NCBI GenBank assembly: GCA_934663625.1
Contig: CAKUKP010000007.1
Span: 1-47,555 of the forward strand
Direction of reading: 5' to 3'
Source: an uncultured Clostridia bacterium
GTDB taxonomy: Bacteria; Bacillota; Clostridia; Christensenellales; Aristaeellaceae
DNA length: 47,555 nucleotides
Below the pieces are notes generated by a model that ran no database searches, was not told where the DNA came from, and saw only the letters and a program-made list of their open reading frames with translations. The position numbers were made by a program, and so were the translations under genes. Numbering within the stretch: the first letter of the stretch is position 1; every line of letters starts with the position of its first letter. Positions 24,334 through 32,911 of the stretch are shown here, one piece after another.

Positions 24334-25845
24334 TCAAACATATTTGGTTGCAAGTCTCATTATCATTTCTTGTTTATTAGCTTCTGAATCATTATCCATA
24401 TTCACGATTCCGGCCATCTGACCGTTACTCATTACGAGGATACGATTGCAAATACCCATTAGTTCGGGCATTTCTGAGGAAACGACGATGACACCTTTTC
24501 CTTCATTTGCCAGTTTCTGAATAAGTTGATATATCTCATATTTTGCCCCAACATCAATGCCTCTCGTGGGCTCATCAAGTAGTAGAATCTGCGGTTTTGT
24601 CAGAAGCCATCTGCCAATAATAACCTTTTGTTGATTGCCACCGGACAGGTTTGAGATACGCGTTTTCTTTGTTGGGGTCTTTACATTGATGCTATTAATA
24701 ACATAGTCGGTATCGCTTTTCATCTTCTTTTCAGATAGTTTAATGAACTTCAGATATGAACGTATATTTGCAATAGTTGAATTAAAAACAATATCCATAT
24801 CAGGGAAAATGCCAGTTGTCCGTCGTTCTTCGGTAATCAATGCAAATCCGTGTTTGATTGCTTGCTTGGAATTATGATTATATATCTTTTTTCCGTTCAT
24901 CTCTATTTTCCCTGATTTCCTAGATGCGATGCCGAAGATCGTTTCCAGCAATTCGGTACGTCGGGATCCTACCAGTCCTGCAATCCCTAATACTTCCCCT
25001 CTACGTAGTTCAAAGCTTACATTGTGGCAAGTGGGTTCTACTCTGCCTGTAAGGCCTTCTACCTTTAGTAACAGATCTCTAGGGGTATTTGTCTTCGGCG
25101 GGAATCTTTTAGACAAGTCACGATTTACCATCATGCGGATAATATCATCTGTGGATATTGATTCGGTCTGTTCAGTTGCGATCCAGCAGCCATCGCGCAT
25201 GATTGTTACTTCATCGGCAATTTCCTTAATTTCATCCATCCTATGAGAGATATAAATTATGCCTACACCGTTGCTTGAAAGTTGACGAAGAATTCTAAAC
25301 AGATGCTGTACTTCTTCATCTGTAAGAGAAGAAGTGGGTTCATCCAGTACTAAAACTTTCGTGTTGTTTGAAACGGCTTTCGCAATTTCTACCATCTGAC
25401 GCTGTGAAACAGACAGCTTTCCAGCATCTGTATTGGGATCTATATCAATATCCAGACTCTGGAAAATTTTGCAGGTTTCATTATACATTGTCTTGTGACT
25501 TACAATGCCGAACTTCTTCGGAAAACGACCCAGCCAGATATTTTCCATAACGGAACGGTGAAGCACTTGGTTCAATTCTTGATGTACCATTGATACACCA
25601 TTGTTTAAGGCATCCTTGGGATTGGAGAATCGACACTCCTTTCCATCGAGAAGGATACTGCCCGAGTCTTTTTTGTATATCCCGAATAAGCACTTCATAA
25701 GCGTGCTTTTTCCGGCACCATTTTCCCCCATCAAAGCATGAATACTACCAGAACGTAAGTACAACTGAGCATTGTTTAGTGCCTTTACACCTGGGAAATT
25801 TTTACAAATATCTTTCATTTCTAAAAGATATTGTCCTGTATGCAT
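24334..25845 (-). CDS. Sugar ABC transporter ATP-binding protein (RbsA/MglA type)
   Basis: A 503-residue tandem ATPase. The N-terminal domain has Walker A GENGAGKSTLMK (about residue 40), signature LSVSQRQMVEIAK and Walker B VLVLDEPTSSL. The C-terminal domain has the degenerate P-loop GLVGSRRTELLE and an intact signature LSGGNQQKVIIGRW with ILLLDEPTRGID. This intact/degenerate pairing is normal for the RbsA/MglA group, where the second half lacks a usable Walker A Lys. A hairpin lies between it and the binding-protein gene upstream. Confidence 0.94.
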   Translation of the reverse strand: MHTGQYLLEMKDICKNFPGVKALNNAQLYLRSGSIHALMGENGAGKSTLMKCLFGIYKKDSGSILLDGKECRFSNPKDALNNGVSMVHQELNQVLHRSVMENIWLGRFPKKFGIVSHKTMYNETCKIFQSLDIDIDPNTDAGKLSVSQRQMVEIAKAVSNNTKVLVLDEPTSSLTDEEVQHLFRILRQLSSNGVGIIYISHRMDEIKEIADEVTIMRDGCWIATEQTESISTDDIIRMMVNRDLSKRFPPKTNTPRDLLLKVEGLTGRVEPTCHNVSFELRRGEVLGIAGLVGSRRTELLETIFGIASRKSGKIEMNGKKIYNHNSKQAIKHGFALITEERRTTGIFPDMDIVFNSTIANIRSYLKFIKLSEKKMKSDTDYVINSINVKTPTKKTRISNLSGGNQQKVIIGRWLLTKPQILLLDEPTRGIDVGAKYEIYQLIQKLANEGKGVIVVSSEMPELMGICNRILVMSNGQMAGIVNMDNDSEANKQEMIMRLATKYV

Positions 25846-25898
25846 TTTATTTCCCTCCTACTTATTCAAACAAGAATTTTGAACGGCTACGATATCAG

Positions 25899-25938
25899 TG
25901 AAAGCCCCTGACAGTTGTTCATATGACAGGGACTTTCA
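25899..25938 (-). terminator. Hairpin between binding protein and ATPase genes (attenuator)
   Basis: TGAAAG-C-CCCTG (25899-25910) and CAGGG-A-CTTTCA (25927-25938) pair with one mismatch position. No T tract follows, so partial termination or mRNA protection is likely, giving more binding protein than membrane components. Confidence 0.55.
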
Positions 25939-25982
25939 TAGTTGTTGGATGTTTTTTCCCTGCTTAACGGGTAATCGGTCGC

Positions 25983-27011
25983 TTATTCAGCTAGAACTGG
26001 TACATAGGGAATACGGATGGAGTATCCGTCTTCTGTCAGTTCATATTCGGTATCCTGCAGCCACTCGTTGCCGAGAGATGCATTCAGTGCCAGAATTACA
26101 ACAGCCTTGCCGATACTGTCAGCATCATTCTTTACGGTTGCAGACATCTTGCCTGCAATAATTGCTTCTAATGCGCTTTCATCTGCGTCAACACCCAATA
26201 CCGGGATGAAGGGGTCGCCTTCAACACCGGTGTTGTAGTTGTACTCATTAAGTGCGGCGATGATTCCCATTGCCATTTGATCATTGTTGGCAAATACAAG
26301 TTCGATTGTATCTCCGTAGTTGGCTAGCGCTGCGGTCATTGCCTGCTGCGCTTTGGAAGCATCCCAATCACAAACATACAGTTCACCGCTGATCAGTTCC
26401 ATACGGATTCCGTTTTCTTCAGCAGTGCTTACGGAATACTGAGTACGCGCTTGAGAGTCCAGATTGGAAGGATCGCCTTGGAACATCAGATACTGACAGA
26501 TTCCGTCTTTGTTTTTGTCGTATTCGGGATTTGCGTTCCAGATGGAAACCATCGCTTCACCCTGCATTACGCCAGACTCTTCAGGCTTACAGCCGACATA
26601 AATGCTGTCGTTGGCACCGATTATGGAAGTATCACGGGGCTCTTTGTTGTAGAAAAGGCAGGGTACGTCGTAATCTGCTGCCATGGAAAGGATAGTTTGA
26701 CCGGCGGTCTCATCCACGAGATTGATGCATAGAGCATCTACACCCTTGGCGAGCATAACAGAGGCCTGATCATTCTGAGTTGCCTGATCATTGTTACCAT
26801 TTTGCATATTGACTGTGATATCAATTCCTTTTTCTGCGCCAATTTCCTGAGCGTGCTTGTTGATTGCCGCACAGATTGCGGAGGCAAAGGTTTCATCTTG
26901 TTTGTAAACCAGTATGCCAATTTCAACAGCATCCTTTTCTTTGGCTAGTGCGATGCTCCAGAGCGAAAGCACAAAAAGCAGGGAAAGGGTTGCGCACAGC
27001 AGTTTCTTCAT
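25983..27011 (-). CDS. Galactose/glucose-type sugar-binding protein (MglB-like)
   Basis: A 342-residue exported solute-binding protein. The signal peptide is residues 1-23 (LSLLFVLSLWSIALAK) and lacks a lipobox Cys. The segment NPEYDKNKDGICQYLMFQGD (about residues 159-178) matches the EF-hand-like calcium loop of MglB. EIGILVYKQDETF at the N terminus and VFANNDQMAMGIIAALN later are standard ligand-binding strands. Galactose or a related hexose is a reasonable guess, but the amidohydrolase in the operon points to a derivative. It is the first gene of the operon, with a clear promoter/operator and AGGAGG. Confidence 0.88.
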   Translation of the reverse strand: MKKLLCATLSLLFVLSLWSIALAKEKDAVEIGILVYKQDETFASAICAAINKHAQEIGAEKGIDITVNMQNGNNDQATQNDQASVMLAKGVDALCINLVDETAGQTILSMAADYDVPCLFYNKEPRDTSIIGANDSIYVGCKPEESGVMQGEAMVSIWNANPEYDKNKDGICQYLMFQGDPSNLDSQARTQYSVSTAEENGIRMELISGELYVCDWDASKAQQAMTAALANYGDTIELVFANNDQMAMGIIAALNEYNYNTGVEGDPFIPVLGVDADESALEAIIAGKMSATVKNDADSIGKAVVILALNASLGNEWLQDTEYELTEDGYSIRIPYVPVLAE

Positions 27012-27045
27012 GAGTATTTCCTCCTATCTCTTTGTATCGGTCGAA

Positions 27046-27094
27046 GTGCAACCGATTTCACGTGTATATTAACACATTAAAAGTTAAATGGCAA
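27046..27094 (-). promoter_or_regulatory. Promoter and LacI-type operator of the mgl-like operon
   Basis: On the minus strand, TTGCCA (27089-27094) and TAATAT (27066-27071) are spaced by 17 bases. Directly downstream, the near-palindrome GTGCAACCGATTTCAC (27046-27061) has the central CG of LacI-family operators. Binding there would block transcription. Confidence 0.7.
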
Positions 27095-27191
27095 TAGAAA
27101 CATGAATATCTTTGAATAAATCTACAAAATGAACAAATATTAGTATAAATTAAATGCAGAACAAACAATGCAAACAAATAAAAATGAGCAC

Positions 27192-27204
27192 AAGTGCAAC
27201 CGAT
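27192..27204. promoter_or_regulatory. Second copy of the operator half-site
   Basis: AAGTGCAACCGAT here is identical to 27044-27056, 148 bases away, in the AT-rich divergent region. Two sites this far apart suit DNA looping by the adjacent LacI regulator. Confidence 0.6.
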
Positions 27205-27254
27205 ACCACTGCGCGATTTAGCGTGAAGAATTATTTGTTGTTTGTAAGATACGC

Positions 27255-27283
27255 TTGCATATTATTCTATTCCGTGATACGAT
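27255..27283 (+). promoter_or_regulatory. Promoter of the LacI regulator at 27305
   Basis: TTGCAT (27255-27260) and TACGAT (27278-27283) are spaced by 17 bases, 21 bases before the start codon, leaving a very short leader. Confidence 0.6.
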
Positions 27284-27304
27284 AGGAATAGTACATGAAA
27301 GGGA

Positions 27305-28384
27305 ATGGTGGAATTGGAAGAAAACAAAGTTACTATTTATACCATAGCGGAGAAACTAGGCATGTCTGTATCTATGGTTTCACGAGCGTTTAAACCGAAT
27401 TCCAAGTTGAACAATGAAAAGCGTGCTTTGATCTTGGAAACTGCGGAGCGCATGGGCTTTGTGCAAAACAAAATGGCTTCACGTCTTTCCATGAAGCCGA
27501 TCCGCATTGCCGTACTCATATATGGCAGGTTCAAGGGTTATTACGACGAGATGGTGCATGGAATCGAAAGTGCCTGCCGCGATCTGTCGGATTACAAGGT
27601 AACCTGTGCTATGCATGTGCTGCCCTTTGGTCAGTATACGGACGAGGATGCTTTTCGTTTGCTGGATCAATTCTGTGAGGAAGGCTATGACGGCATTATT
27701 CTGCATGGGCTGTATGATGAGGAGGTTTCCCGCCGCATTGATGCGATTGTGGAATCTGGTATACCTGTTGTTACGCTACATAATGATATCCTATCTTGCA
27801 GACGACTATTTACATCAATGAACGATACTGAACTTACGGGAAGTATTGCGGCGCAGATGTTGGATATCCTGCTGCCGAAGAAGCATCGAAAGGTAGTTCT
27901 TTTCTCGGGCGACATGAAGTCACTGGTACACCAGACGCTCACTTTTTCTTTCATCCGACATGTAGAGGAGGCAGGATTGCAGTTGCTGCGCCATTATGCT
28001 ACCGAAGACTGCCCAAAACAGGCGGCAGCCATGGCAGAGGAAGCTTTCAAGACATATCCTAACATTGATGGAATATACATTTCCTCTGCAAATTCTACAC
28101 CTATTCTGAAGTATCTAGAGGATCATGATTTCGCTGGGCGGGTGAAAGTGGTCGCTTCGGATGTTTTCCCGGAACTAAGTGCATATATGCGAAAAGGCAT
28201 CGTGCATGCTACGATCTATCAAGATCCATATGGTCAAGGGAAGCGTGCCTTTGAATCATTGTTTTACTATCTTACTGAGAAACGTAAAGTAAACAGCATC
28301 ATCATGACTCCACCGCAGATTGTTTTACGTAGCAATCTGAGCGCGTATGAGCATTGGCGGCGTAATGATTTTACTGGATCGTAA
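27305..28384 (+). CDS. LacI-family regulator of the adjacent sugar ABC operon
   Basis: A 359-residue regulator. Residues 9-60 form the LacI helix-turn-helix and hinge (VTIYTIAEKLGMSVSMVSRAF, ending NKMASRLSMK); residues 65-350 are a periplasmic-binding-protein-like sensor domain. It is divergent from the mgl-like operon and the intergenic region carries two identical operator half-sites, so it most likely represses that operon until an imported sugar is bound. The start is uncertain: ATG 27305 has little SD, and GTG 27308 or TTG 27314 (after GGTGG) are alternatives. The hinge and HTH are unaffected by the choice. Confidence 0.88.
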   Translation: MVELEENKVTIYTIAEKLGMSVSMVSRAFKPNSKLNNEKRALILETAERMGFVQNKMASRLSMKPIRIAVLIYGRFKGYYDEMVHGIESACRDLSDYKVTCAMHVLPFGQYTDEDAFRLLDQFCEEGYDGIILHGLYDEEVSRRIDAIVESGIPVVTLHNDILSCRRLFTSMNDTELTGSIAAQMLDILLPKKHRKVVLFSGDMKSLVHQTLTFSFIRHVEEAGLQLLRHYATEDCPKQAAAMAEEAFKTYPNIDGIYISSANSTPILKYLEDHDFAGRVKVVASDVFPELSAYMRKGIVHATIYQDPYGQGKRAFESLFYYLTEKRKVNSIIMTPPQIVLRSNLSAYEHWRRNDFTGS

Positions 28385-28493
28385 GTCGTCTGCGTACATC
28401 TAATTTGCCAATGGAACATTTGTCTCTGTAAGCTCTTTTGACCATTTAAGATAGACATGTTCATTACGTATGGTACGTTGCGCAAAATAACGA

Positions 28494-28543
28494 TTGACAT
28501 GTGAAAGACAAACCGCTATAATCAAATCGCGCAACCGGTTGAG
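28494..28543 (+). promoter_or_regulatory. Consensus promoter and LacI operator before the second regulator
   Basis: TTGACA (28494-28499) and TATAAT (28517-28522) are spaced by 17 bases. The operator CGCAACCGGTTGAG (28530-28543), with the perfect palindrome CAACCGGTTG, covers the expected transcription start. A TTG codon inside the -35 is not a start. Confidence 0.85.
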
Positions 28544-28583
28544 TGCCGTTTGCCGCTTTGATTATCTGATGACGGGTGTTACA

Positions 28584-29642
28584 ATGAACAGAAAGCGCGT
28601 TACCATCTACGATATCGCCAATGAGCTTGGCATTTCGGCGTCTACGGTGACCCGTGCGCTGAATGGCAAGCGCGGCGTCGGCGAAAAATTGCGCGCGGAT
28701 ATTGCGAATAAGGCGGCGGAAATGGGCTATCGCACGAATCGTCTGGCGAAGGGGCTTACGCACGGCAAGATTCGCATCGGCATGATTGTGACCAATCGAG
28801 TGAACGATTTCCACGGCATGGTGATTCGCGGCGCGCAGCAGGAAGCGGAGCGGCTGGCGGATTATAATGTAGAACTGGAAACGGTTCTGCTGCCTTGCGA
28901 AGATATCCGCAGTCGCGTAGTGCAGGAATTGCGCAGGATGGCGCAGCAGCGTTTTGACGGTGTGATTTTTACGCCGAATAATTATTACAACGGCTATGAT
29001 GATGTGATTGATGAACTTATCGGTCAGGGCATCGCCGTGGGATCGGTGATCGTTCGCAGCGATCATCCCGATATTGCGTTTTCCGTTTGTCCGGACAGCG
29101 AACAATCCGGAAGGCTGGCGGCGGATCTGTTTCATATCGCAAATCTGAAGCCGGGCGACGATGTCGGCGTTCTGGTGGGCTTCGAAAGCTTTGCCAATCA
29201 CGCGGAAAGCATTCGGGGCTTTCGCGAGCAGAGCGCGCGCTATGGGCTGAACGTCGCCGGCGTATGGCAGCATTATGATGATCCGGAAATGGCGTACCGG
29301 CTGGTGAAAAATCTGCTTCGCGAAACATCGTCCATCCGCGGCGTCTATTCCAGCACTGCAACCACCGCGCCGATTTGCCGGGCGGTATGCGATCTGGGTA
29401 TGGAAAAGCAGGTTTTGATTATCGGAACGGAAATCACAAGGGAAACCTTTGCGCATCTGGAAAACGGCGCGATGATGGCGACGCTGTTTCAGGATCCGCT
29501 GCGGCAGGGCAAGCTGGCGGTTCGGGCGATGTATGAATACATTATGAATGTGTATACGGATCATCCGCGCGTCATCAGGATCGATCCTGCGATCGTGCTG
29601 CGCGGAAATCTTGATAATTATAATGATTATCTCTGCGAATGA
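28584..29642 (+). CDS. LacI-family regulator of the dehydrogenase operon
   Basis: A 352-residue regulator starting MNRKRVTIYDIANELGISAS. The HTH TIYDIANELGISASTVTRAL and hinge (about residues 8-60) are followed by a type-1 sugar-binding-like sensor domain (about 63-345). The ATG at 28584 is chosen because it begins the conserved HTH; the SD is weak. Identical CAACCGGTTG operators lie at its own promoter and before the Zn-dehydrogenase at 29726, so it should repress both itself and that operon. The HTH differs from the neighbour at 27305, although both candidate operators share CAACCG. Confidence 0.92.
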   Translation: MNRKRVTIYDIANELGISASTVTRALNGKRGVGEKLRADIANKAAEMGYRTNRLAKGLTHGKIRIGMIVTNRVNDFHGMVIRGAQQEAERLADYNVELETVLLPCEDIRSRVVQELRRMAQQRFDGVIFTPNNYYNGYDDVIDELIGQGIAVGSVIVRSDHPDIAFSVCPDSEQSGRLAADLFHIANLKPGDDVGVLVGFESFANHAESIRGFREQSARYGLNVAGVWQHYDDPEMAYRLVKNLLRETSSIRGVYSSTATTAPICRAVCDLGMEKQVLIIGTEITRETFAHLENGAMMATLFQDPLRQGKLAVRAMYEYIMNVYTDHPRVIRIDPAIVLRGNLDNYNDYLCE

Positions 29643-29691
29643 CCGATTGAGCGCATTGAATAGAATTGACGATCTTTATTTTTATGCTTTA

Positions 29692-29705
29692 CGCAACCGG
29701 TTGAG
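29692..29705 (+). promoter_or_regulatory. LacI operator before the Zn-dehydrogenase operon
   Basis: CGCAACCGGTTGAG is an exact copy of the site at 28530-28543. No clean -35/-10 pair is seen upstream (TTGACG at 29666 has no well-spaced -10). Confidence 0.8.
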
Positions 29706-29725
29706 TATTTGGAAGAGGGTGTATA

Positions 29726-30793
29726 ATGCAAGCGGCGGCATTTTTAAAGACCAATGAAATGGCGGTATTGGATGTGGAACGTCCCGTTCCGCAGGCGGAT
29801 CAGGTGCTGATCAAGGTGGCGTATTGCGGCGTTTGCGCGACGGACTATGATAATTTCGTCGGGCAGACCAGCTTTGCGCGGAACGGCTTTCTGCGCTATC
29901 CGCTCCGTTTCGGGCATGAATGGTCGGGCGTGGTCTGCCGGGTGGGTGCGGACGTGCATGCGTTCAAGGTGGGCGATCGCGTAATCGGCGATGGCAAGGT
30001 AACCTGCGGCGTTTGCGAAAACTGCAGAAAGGGTCAGTGGTACAATTGCCTGAACCTGCGCGCCGTCGGCACGGTGCACGATCATTGGCCGGGCGGCATG
30101 GCGGAATACATATTGATGCCAGCACGCAATGTATTTCCGCTGGGCGATCATGTTACGCTGAAGGAAGCGGCGCTGCTCGAACCGGTAACCATCGCGATGA
30201 ACGGTTTCCGACAGGAGGATTTGACCGGCAAGACGGTATTGGTGATCGGTTCCGGCGCGATCGGGCTGGGCGGCGTGACCGCGGCGCGCGCGCTGGGCGC
30301 AGGGCGCGTGATCTGCGCGGGACGCAAACAATTCAAGCTGGATCGCGCGCTGGAAATGGGCGCGGCCGATGTGATCGATACCACCAAAGCGCCGCTGAAG
30401 GATCAACTGCTTGCGGTAAACGGCGGCAAGCGCGCTGATTTTGTGCTGGAAACCAGCGGCAGTACGCAATACGTTGAAGATTGTCTGGATTACGTGGAAA
30501 AGATGGGCGTGTTTTCAATGGTCGCGTTCTACGATCGCCCGCTGAATAACTTCAACCTGGACGATATGATCTTTGCGAAGATTACGCTGCGCGGCGCGTC
30601 CGGATCGCAGCAGTATATGCCCGTGGCGCTGGATCTGCTCAATCGGGGCAAAATCCATTTGATGCCGCTGCTTACGCAGAAAGTGGATTTTGCGGATGTG
30701 CGCACGGTGATGGACGCATATCGCGCGTGCGCGGCGCAGCGCATCAAAATGCTGGTTCGCATCGGCGGCGAAAATGTCGGCGATACGCTGTAA
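29726..30793 (+). CDS. Zinc-dependent alcohol dehydrogenase (MDR family)
   Basis: A 355-residue medium-chain dehydrogenase. It has the catalytic-zinc Cys in YCGVCATD (about residue 36) and the GHE motif in RFGHEWSG (about residue 64). The four structural-zinc Cys are in CGVCENCRKGQWYNC (about 94-108) and the nucleotide-binding motif is VIGSGAIGLGGV (about 173-184). The sequence is of the sorbitol/threonine dehydrogenase type and oxidises a secondary alcohol to a ketone with NAD(P). It is the first gene of the operon under the CAACCGGTTG operator, followed by an Fe-ADH and an SDR. Confidence 0.9.
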   Translation: MQAAAFLKTNEMAVLDVERPVPQADQVLIKVAYCGVCATDYDNFVGQTSFARNGFLRYPLRFGHEWSGVVCRVGADVHAFKVGDRVIGDGKVTCGVCENCRKGQWYNCLNLRAVGTVHDHWPGGMAEYILMPARNVFPLGDHVTLKEAALLEPVTIAMNGFRQEDLTGKTVLVIGSGAIGLGGVTAARALGAGRVICAGRKQFKLDRALEMGAADVIDTTKAPLKDQLLAVNGGKRADFVLETSGSTQYVEDCLDYVEKMGVFSMVAFYDRPLNNFNLDDMIFAKITLRGASGSQQYMPVALDLLNRGKIHLMPLLTQKVDFADVRTVMDAYRACAAQRIKMLVRIGGENVGDTL

Positions 30794-30837
30794 AAAAACG
30801 ATGGCGGCATGTGTGCCGCAGGAAAGGAAGGTTTATC

Positions 30838-31971
30838 ATGCAGTTTCAAATGCACACGTCCATTCGCATACTGGACAGCTTCGATGAATTTGTCAAGACC
30901 TATAACATCGGCGAGGGCGATCTGATTCTGACCAACGAATATGTGCTCGGCCCTGCGCTGAACGGCGCGGAGCCGCCGTGCGCCGCGATTTATCAGGAAA
31001 AGTTCGGCGCGGGCGAGCCGAACGATGAAATGATCGACGGCGTTTTAAGCGCGGTCGGCGATCGCAGGATCGATCGCGTGATCGCCATCGGCGGCGGTAC
31101 GATCATTGATATCGCCAAGCTGATGGTATTCGGCAGCGGCTATAAGTGCGAAAAACTGTTTCTTGAGGGCAAAAACCTGCCCAAGATGCGCAAATTGATC
31201 GTGATTCCCACCACCTGCGGTACCGGTAGCGAGGTTACGAATATTTCCATCGCGGAAATTCGATCCCTGCATACGAAGATGGGTCTGGTATGTCCGCAGC
31301 TGTTCCCAGATGAAGCGGTGCTGATTCCCGCCATGCTGAAAACGCTGCCCTACGGCGTGTTCGCCACCAGTTCCATCGATGCGCTGATTCACGCCGTGGA
31401 AGCGTTCGTTTCCATCAACGCAACGCCCTACACCGAAGCGTTTGCGGCGGCGGCGATCGAGCGCATTTTGCCCGCCTATCAGAAGGTGGTCGCGTCCGGC
31501 AATGATCGCGCGGTTCTGATGGATTGCATGCGCGATTTCCTGATCGCCAGCAATATGGCGGGGCTTGCGTTCGGCAGTGCGGGCTGCGGCGCGGTGCACG
31601 CGCTTTCCTATCCCATCGGCGCGACCTTCCATGTACCGCACGGACAGGCGAACTATCTGCTGTTCAGCGCCTGCTTCCGCATGTATGCAAAAAAACACGC
31701 GGATCTGAGCCGTGTAGAAGCGAAGATCGCCAGCGTGCTGGGCGTAGAACCGGAAAAGGTGTGGAAAGAACTGGAACAGCTGCTGGATCGCATTCTGGAG
31801 CGCAAGCCGCTCGAAGCCTTCGGCATGACCGAAGAACACCTGAACGCTTTTCCGGCAACCGTGCTCAAAACGCAGCAGCGCCTGCTGGGCAATATGCCGG
31901 TACAGCTTACAGAAGAGGATATCCGCGAAATCTACGCGGAATGCATGGAAGGCAAGTACTGCAAGTACTGA
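30838..31971 (+). CDS. Iron-type alcohol dehydrogenase (4-hydroxybutyrate dehydrogenase-like)
   Basis: A 377-residue group III alcohol dehydrogenase. It has the nucleotide-binding IGGGTIIDIAKL (about residue 84), PTTCGTGSEVTNISIAE (about 123-139), and metal ligands in DALIHAVEAFVS and GAVHALSYPIG...HVPHG. The whole run, including TTCGTGSEVTNISIAEI, SIDALIHAVE and VLKTQQRLLGN, closely follows what I remember of clostridial 4-hydroxybutyrate dehydrogenase, which reduces succinic semialdehyde to 4-hydroxybutyrate. Other small hydroxyacid substrates are possible, and no CoA-transferase or other 4-hydroxybutyrate pathway gene is nearby. The ATG at 30838 has GGAAGG upstream. Confidence 0.85.
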   Translation: MQFQMHTSIRILDSFDEFVKTYNIGEGDLILTNEYVLGPALNGAEPPCAAIYQEKFGAGEPNDEMIDGVLSAVGDRRIDRVIAIGGGTIIDIAKLMVFGSGYKCEKLFLEGKNLPKMRKLIVIPTTCGTGSEVTNISIAEIRSLHTKMGLVCPQLFPDEAVLIPAMLKTLPYGVFATSSIDALIHAVEAFVSINATPYTEAFAAAAIERILPAYQKVVASGNDRAVLMDCMRDFLIASNMAGLAFGSAGCGAVHALSYPIGATFHVPHGQANYLLFSACFRMYAKKHADLSRVEAKIASVLGVEPEKVWKELEQLLDRILERKPLEAFGMTEEHLNAFPATVLKTQQRLLGNMPVQLTEEDIREIYAECMEGKYCKY

Positions 31972-32049
31972 TTGAAAAGAAAACAGTGAATCAGGTGCAC
32001 ACAAGCGCCGCATTGAGGACGAACAATAACGGCAAGAGGAGGACTTTCT

Positions 32050-32841
32050 GTGACGAAGTATGATTTTTCCGGCAAGACGGTAATCGTAACCGGCGCGTTC
32101 GGCGATATTGGCAAGGCGACCGCGGCGAGATTTCTGGAAGCAGGCGCAAATGTTGTTGTGAATTATAATCGAACCGTGAAGGAAGATGTGCGCGATATGC
32201 TTACAGCCATCGCGCCGGATCGTGTTCTGTTCGTACAGGCGGATATTTCCAATTATGATGATGATGTGCGTCTGATTCGTGAAACCATCGATCGCTTTGG
32301 AAAGTTGGATATTCTCGTCAACAACGCCGGTATCAACGGTCAGGCGCCGGAGCGCTTGCCCTTCCACAAGTATCATCGTGAATTCTGGGATAAGGTGATG
32401 GCGATCGATGTGAACGGAACGTTCTATCTGTCGCAGCTGGCGGCGAATCAGATGATTGATCAGGGGCAGGGCGGCTGCATCGTGAACATCGCATCTGTGA
32501 TGGGCATCAATCCTGCACGCCTGCAATGTGCGTTTACGGTCGCCAAGTCGGGCGTGATTATGATGTCGCGCGTGATGGCGTTGGAACTTGCCGAATTCGG
32601 CATTCGCGTAAACTGCCTGTGCCCCGGATCCATTCTGACCGAAAAGACCTATACCAAGTTCTACAGCAACAAGGAAAAGGCGGAAAGCCTGCTTTCACAT
32701 GTGCCGATGAAGCGCCCCGGCAAGCTGGATGAAATCGCTTATGGCGTTATGTATCTGGCGTCTGATGAAGCTTCCTATACCACCGGCAATAATCTGGTAA
32801 TCGACGGCGGCTGGCAGTGCGGTTTTACTCGCGATTGGTAA
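32050..32841 (+). CDS. Short-chain dehydrogenase/reductase with Phe in place of the catalytic Tyr
   Basis: A 263-residue SDR. Cofactor motif TGAFGDIGKA (about 15-24), NNAG (about 92-95) and the catalytic Ser149 in NIASVMG are present, but the YxxxK motif reads F162-T-V-A-K166: the proton-donating Tyr is Phe, read from codon TTT at 32533-32535. The C-terminal CLCPGSILTEKT and NLVIDGGWQCG are typical. The GTG start has an AGGAGG six bases upstream. It is probably third in the LacI-controlled operon, 78 bases after the Fe-ADH. With Phe it may be inactive, non-enzymatic or use another acid. Confidence 0.88.
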   Translation: MTKYDFSGKTVIVTGAFGDIGKATAARFLEAGANVVVNYNRTVKEDVRDMLTAIAPDRVLFVQADISNYDDDVRLIRETIDRFGKLDILVNNAGINGQAPERLPFHKYHREFWDKVMAIDVNGTFYLSQLAANQMIDQGQGGCIVNIASVMGINPARLQCAFTVAKSGVIMMSRVMALELAEFGIRVNCLCPGSILTEKTYTKFYSNKEKAESLLSHVPMKRPGKLDEIAYGVMYLASDEASYTTGNNLVIDGGWQCGFTRDW

Positions 32842-32911
32842 TTCAGGTGTAGAACGAATGCATACGATCGCATATTTTGCCATGCGTGTATCCTGTCTGT
32901 ATTGAAAGAAT

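Noticed and set aside
28494..28499. TTG as the start of the LacI gene, giving 30 extra residues
   Set aside because: This TTG is part of a perfect -35 hexamer, and the extra residues do not belong to the LacI family; ATG 28584 starts the HTH.
31045..32526. A long minus-strand reading frame opposite the Fe-ADH and SDR genes
   Set aside because: It has no SD or known motif and a shadow composition; the plus-strand genes have complete catalytic motifs.
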